Of a DNA stretch of 20,280 nt, positions 14,936-20,280 are shown piece by piece. The position numbers were made by a program, and so were the translations under genes. Location: the NCBI GenBank assembly GCA_031401675.1, contig JANNRR010000110.1:1-20280 (forward strand), in the 5' to 3' direction. The stretch comes from JANNRR01 sp031401675 (GTDB lineage: Bacteria > Pseudomonadota > Alphaproteobacteria > Rhodobacterales > Rhodobacteraceae). Numbering within the stretch: position 1 is the stretch's first letter; every line of letters begins with the position of its first letter. Under the pieces are notes generated by a model that saw only the letters and a program-made list of their open reading frames with translations, was not told the origin of the DNA and ran no database searches.

Positions 14936-16434
14936 GCTGCAACCCCTTCGCGCAACTGTTCCAAAAACGCCCGATGGCCCAGGCATTGCCCGGCCGCCGC
15001 GCGGTATTCCCTGATCAAGGCCGCCGCCGCCGCCTTTGGCCGCACGTCGGCGCCAAGCCGCGCTTTGGCCGCGCGGGGCGTCAACAGGCCCAACCCATCC
15101 AGCACCGGCGTGTAAAGCTGCGCCTCGACATGCGGCAAGCCCAGCGGGAACGGTTCAAAATCAGACGCTTCCGGCATCTTCTTTGCCCAAATACCCAACT
15201 GTTGCTTCAGCCCCGCCGGATGGCTCGCTGCCACATCGCGCCAGAACGTCGTGTCGCGCCGTTGGCTCACATAATGCAGCCGGATGAAATCCCGAAAATC
15301 ATCGACCTGACGCGCGGCAAGCGTGTTGAAACCGTCGCGCCCGCCCGCAACCTTCAGTGCTTCGGCCAGAGCCATCAGTTGCACCACCGTGCCATGGATC
15401 GAGGTCGCCTCCAGCGGCTCCAGAAAGCTCGACGCCAGCCCAAGCGCCACGCAATTTCCGATCCAACTTTGCTCAAGCCGCCCGGCATTGATCCGGATGT
15501 CGTTGCGCGGAAAGATTTCATGCCCCAACGCCCGCTCGATCTCTGCCTTGGCCTCGTCCGGCGTCGTATGGGCATCCGAATAGACATAGCCACAGCCATA
15601 GCGGCTGGCGGTCGGAATCTTCCACATCCAGCCCGCGCCTTGCGCCCAGGCCAGCGTCACCGGGTCGATCTCCTCACCCTCCGCAATGTCGATCCAGAAC
15701 GGCATGGCGCGATTGACTGGCAGCACAGCGCCGTAACTTACCCATTGCGCTCCCAGCGACCCGATCAGCGCCCGGCGAAAGCCGGAGCAGTCGATGAAGA
15801 AATCGCCCTCGACCCGCTGCCCGCTTTCCAGCACCAGCGCCTTGATGCCCAAAGCGCCGGTTTCCACCCCGGTCACCTGATCGTCAATCAGGGTCACATC
15901 GCCCGCCTTGGTTTTCAGATACTTGCCCGCCAGGGCCTGGTCGAAATGAAAGGCATGGTGGAATGGCCCGGCAGGGATGAAACCGCCGCCCGGTCGCGCC
16001 GCATAGGGGCTTTTGCCGCCATTGATCAGGTGCTGGAACAGGTGGGTTTCACCGACCCTGCGGCCTTCGGCGGCCATCGCAGCATCCAGCCCGCCGGGTA
16101 TGACGCCTGCCACCAGATGCGGATCATCAATCGGCCCGTCGTACGTAAAGCCCAAGCGCCGCCAGTCGCGGTGCCGGATGCCGAACTTTATCGTGGCTTC
16201 GGTCGCGGCCAGAAATGCGAACTCGTCCAGCCCCAGATGCTTCAGCATCATCCGGAACACTGCCGTGGTGCCCTCGCCCACGCCGATGGTGCCGAACTTC
16301 GAGCTTTCCACCACGGTGATCGCCGTCGCCGCCCCGGCCCGCCGTGCCGCATCGCCCAGCATCAGCGCGGCCAGCCAGCCCGCCGTGCCGCCGCCGACAA
16401 TGACGAGCCGCGCCGGAAAGGTAGCGGGCTCCAT
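14932..16434 (-). CDS. Tryptophan-halogenase-family flavoenzyme
   Basis: This is an FAD-dependent protein of the tryptophan 7-halogenase family, 500 aa. The FAD-binding GGGTAGW is at 14-20 and GVGEGT at 51-56. Catalytic-type K83 lies in ATIKFGIRHRDW (equivalent to K79 of PrnA), and the WxWxIP signature is complete at 269-274 (WMWKIP), so the halogenation determinants are present. FLEPLEATSI at 337-346 has Ala after the conserved Glu (E342) where PrnA, as I recall, has Ser. No flavin reductase is encoded nearby. The ATG at 16434 lies one base after the melA stop (TGAAATG), and the stop overlaps the next ATG by 4 nt, so it is translated with two GH4 glycosidases. Related genes of unknown role occur in sugar-utilisation loci of Caulobacter and Xanthomonas. 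The substrate is unknown; true halogenation is not shown. Confidence 0.88.
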   Translation of the reverse strand: MEPATFPARLVIVGGGTAGWLAALMLGDAARRAGAATAITVVESSKFGTIGVGEGTTAVFRMMLKHLGLDEFAFLAATEATIKFGIRHRDWRRLGFTYDGPIDDPHLVAGVIPGGLDAAMAAEGRRVGETHLFQHLINGGKSPYAARPGGGFIPAGPFHHAFHFDQALAGKYLKTKAGDVTLIDDQVTGVETGALGIKALVLESGQRVEGDFFIDCSGFRRALIGSLGAQWVSYGAVLPVNRAMPFWIDIAEGEEIDPVTLAWAQGAGWMWKIPTASRYGCGYVYSDAHTTPDEAKAEIERALGHEIFPRNDIRINAGRLEQSWIGNCVALGLASSFLEPLEATSIHGTVVQLMALAEALKVAGGRDGFNTLAARQVDDFRDFIRLHYVSQRRDTTFWRDVAASHPAGLKQQLGIWAKKMPEASDFEPFPLGLPHVEAQLYTPVLDGLGLLTPRAAKARLGADVRPKAAAAALIREYRAAAGQCLGHRAFLEQLREGVAA

Positions 16435-16435
16435 T

Positions 16436-17809
16436 TCAGCCGGCCTTGCGCTTCGGCTCGGTCCGGGCAAACTTCGGCAGCCAATCGCCATGCGCGGCCA
16501 GCAATTCGTCGACCAGCGCCCAGATCTGGTCCAGATCCAGTTCCGCCGCCGTGTGTGGGTCCAGCATCGCCGCATGGTAGATGTGCGCGCGATTCTCGGT
16601 CAGCAGCGCCTGCACCGTCAGGTCCTGCACGTTTATGTTGGTCCGCATCAGCGCGATCAATTGCGGCGGGATATCGCGCACGATGGTCGGGTGCAGGCCA
16701 TTTTCATCGACCACGGTCGGCACCTCGATGGCGCAGCCTTCGGGCAGTTGCGGGATGAAGCCGCGGTTGCCGAAGTTGCCATAGATGATCGACGGTTCGC
16801 CCGTCACCACCGAATTCACGATCTGGCTGGCATACTCGTGGCTGGCTTCTACCGTGATCTCGTTCGCCGTGCGGTATTCCTCGGCCTCGCGCTTCCAGCG
16901 GGCAATCTGTTCGATGCAGCGCTTGGGGTATTCATCCAGCGGAATCCCGAATTTCTCGATCAGGTCCGGGCGGTCCCGCTTGATGAACCACGGCACGTAC
17001 TCGGCGAAATGCTCGGACGACTCGGTCACGAAATAGCCCAGCCGCCGCAGCATCTCATAGCGCACCTTGTTCGGGCAGCGCGCGTTCCAGTGGCTGGGTT
17101 TCGGGAACCGGCCTTCGGCATAGCCCTTCTGCAGCGCCGGATACAGGTCGACATACGACCCATCCGCCTGCCGGTGCTCGAAATTCGTGTAGAATGACAT
17201 GTGGTTGATGCCGCCGGCGCGGTAGCGGATCTCCTCGACCGGAATATCAAGATCACGCGCCAGCTCGCCCGCCGTGCCCTGAACCGAATGGCACAGGCCC
17301 ACTTGCCGGATCGCCGGATACTTGGCCGAAATCGCCCAGGTGTTGATCGCCATCGGGTTCACATATTGCAGCATGATTGCCTGCGGGCAGACCTGCATCA
17401 TGTCCGCGCAAATGCCCCACAGCACCGGCACGGTGCGCAGCCCGCGCATGATGCCGCCGATGCCCAGCGTATCGGCAATGGTCTGGCGCAGCCCGAACTT
17501 TTTCGGCACTTCGAAATCGGTCACGGTACAGGGCTCGTAGCCGCCGACCTGAAAACAGCAGACCACGAAATCCGCGCCATCCAGCGCCGCCCGATGATCG
17601 GTGAATGTGGTCACCGTTGCCTTGCCGCCAAGCGTCGTCGCCATCTTGCCGACGACAATGGCGCTTTCTTCCAGCCGCTGCGGATTGATGTCCATCAACC
17701 GCACCCGCGCCGCCGCCAGCGCCGGACGCTGCAGGATGTCGCCCGCGATGTTCTTGGTGAATACGGTCGATCCTGCACCGATGAAGGTGATGATGGGATG
17801 CCTGGTCAT
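16436..17809 (-). CDS. melA: Alpha-galactosidase, GH4 family (MelA-like)
   Basis: This cytosolic NAD/Mn-dependent glycosidase of family GH4 would hydrolyse melibiose, raffinose or related alpha-galactosides brought in by the adjacent transporter. It has 457 aa, normal for the family. The dinucleotide site FIGAGSTVFTKN is at 9-20, NP at 151-152, and the Mn ligands are C173 (CHSVQGT, as in MelA proteins) and H203 (GINHMSFY), matching the numbering known for GH4. YVPWFIK follows at about 271-277. It starts 7 nt after the ATPase gene's stop, with GTGAGG as Shine-Dalgarno, and its stop is one base before the halogenase-like ATG. The pairing of melA with an Opp-type transporter resembles the agp-melA alpha-galactoside operon of Sinorhizobium meliloti. 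Confidence 0.9.
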   Translation of the reverse strand: MTRHPIITFIGAGSTVFTKNIAGDILQRPALAAARVRLMDINPQRLEESAIVVGKMATTLGGKATVTTFTDHRAALDGADFVVCCFQVGGYEPCTVTDFEVPKKFGLRQTIADTLGIGGIMRGLRTVPVLWGICADMMQVCPQAIMLQYVNPMAINTWAISAKYPAIRQVGLCHSVQGTAGELARDLDIPVEEIRYRAGGINHMSFYTNFEHRQADGSYVDLYPALQKGYAEGRFPKPSHWNARCPNKVRYEMLRRLGYFVTESSEHFAEYVPWFIKRDRPDLIEKFGIPLDEYPKRCIEQIARWKREAEEYRTANEITVEASHEYASQIVNSVVTGEPSIIYGNFGNRGFIPQLPEGCAIEVPTVVDENGLHPTIVRDIPPQLIALMRTNINVQDLTVQALLTENRAHIYHAAMLDPHTAAELDLDQIWALVDELLAAHGDWLPKFARTEPKRKAG

Positions 17810-17816
17810 GTCTGCC

Positions 17817-19445
17817 TCACGTTGCTATCTGGAACGCGGCGCGCACCAGTCGTTTAGTGTAATCGGTTTGCGGGTTTTCAAGCACCTGTGCCACCGGCCC
17901 CTGCTCGACGATCTGGCCGTTCAGCATCACCAGAACCCGGTGACAAAGCGCCCGCACCACCTTCAGGTCATGGCTGATGAACAGGTAGCTCAACCCCCGG
18001 TCGGCCTGCAGTTTGCGCAGCAACTCGATGATCTGCGCCTGCACCGACAGATCAAGCGCCGAAGTCGGCTCGTCCAGCAGGATGAACTCCGGCTCCAGCG
18101 CAATGGCGCGCGCAATCGCCAGCCGCTGCCGCTGGCCGCCGGAAAACTCGTGCGGGAACCGCATCAGGATGGTGTCCGGCATGCCGGCATCGCGCAACGC
18201 CTTTTTCACCCGGTCCAGCCGGTCGGCCCGCCCGGTGCCGATGCCATTGACGATCAGGCCCTCCTCGATGATCTGGCGCACCGACATCCGCGGGTTGAGC
18301 GAGGCGAAAGGGTCCTGAAACACCACCTGCATCCGGCTGCGAAACGGCCGCAACGCGGCCCGGTCCAAGCCATCGATCCGGGTCCCGTCAAAGCTGACGG
18401 TACCGGAATCCGCGCTGATCAGCCGCAACAGCGCCTGCCCGAACGTGGTCTTGCCGGAACCGCTTTCGCCGACCAGCCCCAGCGTCTCGCCGCGCTTCAG
18501 CGACAGGCTCAGACTGTCGACCGCCACAAGCTCGGTCTTTTTGGCCCGGAAGGCACCGCCCTTGCGCAGGGTAAAGCTGACGCGGACCTGATCGCCGGTC
18601 AGCACCGGGGCCGCCCCGGCATCAATCGGGATCGCCTCGCCCTTGGGTTCCGAGGCCAGCAGACGCCGGGTATAGGGATGCTGCGGATTGCCGAAAATCG
18701 CCTCGGTCGGCCCTTCCTCGCGCACTTCGCCGTGCTGCATCACATAGACATGCTGGGCGAACTGCCGCACCACGGTCAGATCATGGGTGATCAGGATCAC
18801 CGCCATGCCAAGCCGGGCCTTCAACTGATCGATCAGCTGCAATATCTGCGCCTGCACCGTCACATCCAGTGCCGTCGTCGGTTCATCGGCAATCAGCACA
18901 TCGGGCCGGTTGGCCAGCGCCATCGCGATCATCACCCGCTGGCGTTGCCCGCCCGACAACTGGTGCGGATATTGCCGCAGCCGCGCCTCGGGGTCGGGGA
19001 TCTGCACTTCTTCCAGCAGTTCCATCGCCCGGGCCACCGCCTGCGCCTTGCCCATCCTTTGATGCAGCCGCAGCACTTCGGTGATCTGGGTCCCGACGGT
19101 ATAGACCGGGTTCAGCGACGACATCGGCTCCTGAAAGATCATCGAGATCCGGTTGCCGCGCAGCTTGCGCATCGCCTCCGGGCTCAGCTGTGCCATGTCG
19201 GTGCCGTTGTACAGGATGCGGGTGTCGTCGCCGACCTTGCCGCGCTTGGACAACAGCCGCATCACCGCCCGCGCCGTCACCGACTTGCCGGAACCGGATT
19301 CGCCGACCAGCGCGATGGTCTGACCCTTCACCACCCGGAACGAAACGTCCTTGACCGCCTCGATGATGCCGCCATCGACGCCGAAACGCACCTGCACGTT
19401 CTGTGCCTCGATCACTGCCTCGGCTTGCATGTTCACACTGTCCAT
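17817..19445 (-). CDS. Double-cassette ABC transporter ATP-binding protein (Opp/Dpp type)
   Basis: This is a fusion of the two ATPases (D and F types) of an oligopeptide/oligosaccharide-class importer, 542 aa. In the first cassette, Walker A is at 48-55 (GESGSGKS), LSGGQ at 163-167, Walker B at about 183-190 (IADEPT) and His at 221. In the second, Walker A is at 326-333 (GESGSGKT), FSGGQ at 434-438, Walker B at about 455-461 (ILLDEPT) and His at 492. HPYTRRLL after the first cassette is the Opp/Dpp-type C-terminal motif. ATG 19445 is preferred, because GAGG lies 5 nt upstream and it starts 7 nt after the permease stop; an ATG at 19472 would overlap the permease and lacks a ribosome site. The MelA gene next door suggests galactoside rather than peptide transport. 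Confidence 0.93.
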   Translation of the reverse strand: MDSVNMQAEAVIEAQNVQVRFGVDGGIIEAVKDVSFRVVKGQTIALVGESGSGKSVTARAVMRLLSKRGKVGDDTRILYNGTDMAQLSPEAMRKLRGNRISMIFQEPMSSLNPVYTVGTQITEVLRLHQRMGKAQAVARAMELLEEVQIPDPEARLRQYPHQLSGGQRQRVMIAMALANRPDVLIADEPTTALDVTVQAQILQLIDQLKARLGMAVILITHDLTVVRQFAQHVYVMQHGEVREEGPTEAIFGNPQHPYTRRLLASEPKGEAIPIDAGAAPVLTGDQVRVSFTLRKGGAFRAKKTELVAVDSLSLSLKRGETLGLVGESGSGKTTFGQALLRLISADSGTVSFDGTRIDGLDRAALRPFRSRMQVVFQDPFASLNPRMSVRQIIEEGLIVNGIGTGRADRLDRVKKALRDAGMPDTILMRFPHEFSGGQRQRLAIARAIALEPEFILLDEPTSALDLSVQAQIIELLRKLQADRGLSYLFISHDLKVVRALCHRVLVMLNGQIVEQGPVAQVLENPQTDYTKRLVRAAFQIAT

Positions 19446-19452
19446 CGCGGCC

Positions 19453-20223
19453 TCAATAGGGGTCAACGGCATCGCGCAGGCCGTCGCCCAGCGCGTTGAA
19501 CGCGAACACCGTCACCAGCACGAACCCCACCGGGCTCAGAATCCACGGATACGAGCCGATCACCGCAAAGGTCCCGGCATCCTGCAGCATCAACCCCCAG
19601 GATATCAACGGCGGCTTCACCGCGAACCCCAGGTAGCCCAGAAAGCTTTCCAGCAGCACGATCGACGGAATCCCCAGGGTAACCGACACGATGACATGGC
19701 TGAGCACGTTGGGCAGGATGTGCCGGCTGATGATGCGCCAGTCACCGGCCCCCACCGCCTGCGCCGCCCGCACATAATCGATCCGGCGCATCGACAGGGT
19801 CTTGGAGCGGACCTCGCGCGACAACTGTGCCCAGCCAAGACCGACGATGACCAGAACCACAAAGGTCAGGAACAGCCCCGAAGGTGCTGTCACCGGGATC
19901 AGCGTGGCTAGCGCCAGGTACAGCGGCAATTGCGGAAAGGCCAGGATGATCTCGACAAACCGTTGAAACCACATGTCGAACCTGCCGCCGATATAGCCCG
20001 AGGCGATGCCGAGCAGGGTTCCCAGAATGGTGATCAGGGTGATCGACGTCAGCGCGATTGCCAGCGAAATCTGGCTGCCGGCGATGCCGCGCGACAGGAT
20101 ATCGCGGCCCAGCTTGTCGGTGCCAAGGATATGCAGCGGCGAGCCGTCCTCGACCTGCACCAGATGCCGGGTCGATGGGATCAGCCCGAACAGATGATAT
20201 TCCCAGCCCTTGCCAAACAGCAC
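19453..20223 (-). CDS. OppC/DppC-type ABC transporter permease (N-terminal part missing or interrupted)
   Basis: This is the inner-membrane channel subunit of the same Opp-class transporter. The intact stretch from GTG 20223 gives 256 aa. It includes LGTDKLGRDILSR at about 33-45, which in this family follows the large periplasmic loop; an EAA loop at about 152-172 (AAQAVGAGDWRIISRHILPN); and about five membrane spans. Family members normally have an extra N-terminal span and about 80-100 more residues. Here the same frame continues upstream with coding-like sequence (QPLNGPDYENPRRL) but meets TAA at 20266-20268. The visible product would therefore lack the first span unless the stop is an error. 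The gene is either damaged or mis-sequenced; the family assignment is secure. Confidence 0.8.
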   Translation of the reverse strand: MLFGKGWEYHLFGLIPSTRHLVQVEDGSPLHILGTDKLGRDILSRGIAGSQISLAIALTSITLITILGTLLGIASGYIGGRFDMWFQRFVEIILAFPQLPLYLALATLIPVTAPSGLFLTFVVLVIVGLGWAQLSREVRSKTLSMRRIDYVRAAQAVGAGDWRIISRHILPNVLSHVIVSVTLGIPSIVLLESFLGYLGFAVKPPLISWGLMLQDAGTFAVIGSYPWILSPVGFVLVTVFAFNALGDGLRDAVDPY

Positions 20224-20265
20224 CAGCCGGCGCGGGTTCTCATAGTCGGGGCCGTTCAGCGGCTG

Positions 20266-20268
20266 TTA
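20266..20268 (-). other. In-frame TAA inside the permease reading frame
   Basis: Read on the - strand from the window edge the frame gives DPVT, then TAA, then QPLNGPDYENPRRLVLFGKGW. Both sides look like the periplasmic loop of an OppC-type permease. A single C-to-T change of CAA (Gln) would create this stop. A sequencing or assembly error is equally possible. Confidence 0.55.
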
Positions 20269-20280
20269 GGTCACCGGGTC

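Noticed and set aside
14936..14986. GTG start adding 17 residues to the second GH4 protein
   Set aside because: It overlaps the halogenase gene by over 50 bases and adds no family residues; ATG 14935 gives the usual N-terminus, with the NAD motif at residue 7.
16435..16575. Longer start for the halogenase-family protein
   Set aside because: The extra residues (Trp/Arg-rich) are the out-of-frame reading of the melA 3' end; ATG 16434 sits directly before the FAD-binding strand.
14974..16758. A 594-codon open frame on the + strand
   Set aside because: It is antisense to the halogenase-family gene and has Arg/Pro-rich composition with no motif.
17601..19499. A 632-codon open frame on the + strand
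   Set aside because: It is antisense to the double-cassette ATPase and melA, both of which have complete motifs. The product is rich in His, Arg and Gln with no recognisable domain, typical of GC-rich antisense frames.

Overview
The window is GC-rich, densely packed DNA with short gaps and frequent start/stop overlaps. It looks like the chromosome of an alphaproteobacterium, most likely a Rhodobacterales/Paracoccaceae relative. This is inferred from gene content and base composition; there is no rRNA or marker gene to prove it. I see no tRNA, rRNA, CRISPR array, insertion sequence or integrase, and no stretch over 300 bases lacks a gene.

Left part (1-8472). A flavin-containing monooxygenase with an N-terminal NTF2-like domain reads leftward off the edge. 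Divergent from it is a seven-gene sugar operon on the + strand: a secreted sugar-binding protein, two CUT1 permeases and a UgpC/MsiK-type ATPase (closest by eye to the GtsABC glucose transporter), then a XylB-like aldose 1-dehydrogenase of the short-chain dehydrogenase (SDR) family, a sugar-phosphate isomerase/epimerase-type TIM barrel and a second SDR. The set suggests import followed by intracellular oxidation or epimerisation of a sugar. The first SDR appears to start at ATC. A 14-bp perfect stem-loop separates the binding-protein gene from the permeases.

Middle (8473-12104). A membrane-anchored alpha/beta-hydrolase-like protein has its own sigma70-like promoter. It is followed by a region with two inverted repeats, then a sulfur module: two YeeE/YedE half-transporters and a Blh/ETHE1-type persulfide dioxygenase.

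Right part (12105-20280, all - strand). Transcription runs right to left: an Opp/Dpp-type permease whose frame meets a TAA near the window edge, a double-cassette ATPase, an alpha-galactosidase of family GH4 (melA), a tryptophan-halogenase-family flavoenzyme, a second and divergent GH4 glycosidase, and finally phnM alone with a Pho-box-like repeat upstream. The transporter plus melA resembles the agp/melA alpha-galactoside system known from Sinorhizobium.

The most unusual feature is the halogenase-family gene locked by 1-nt and 4-nt junctions between two NAD/Mn-dependent glycosidases. This makes a flavoenzyme part of what otherwise looks like a plain oligosaccharide-use operon.
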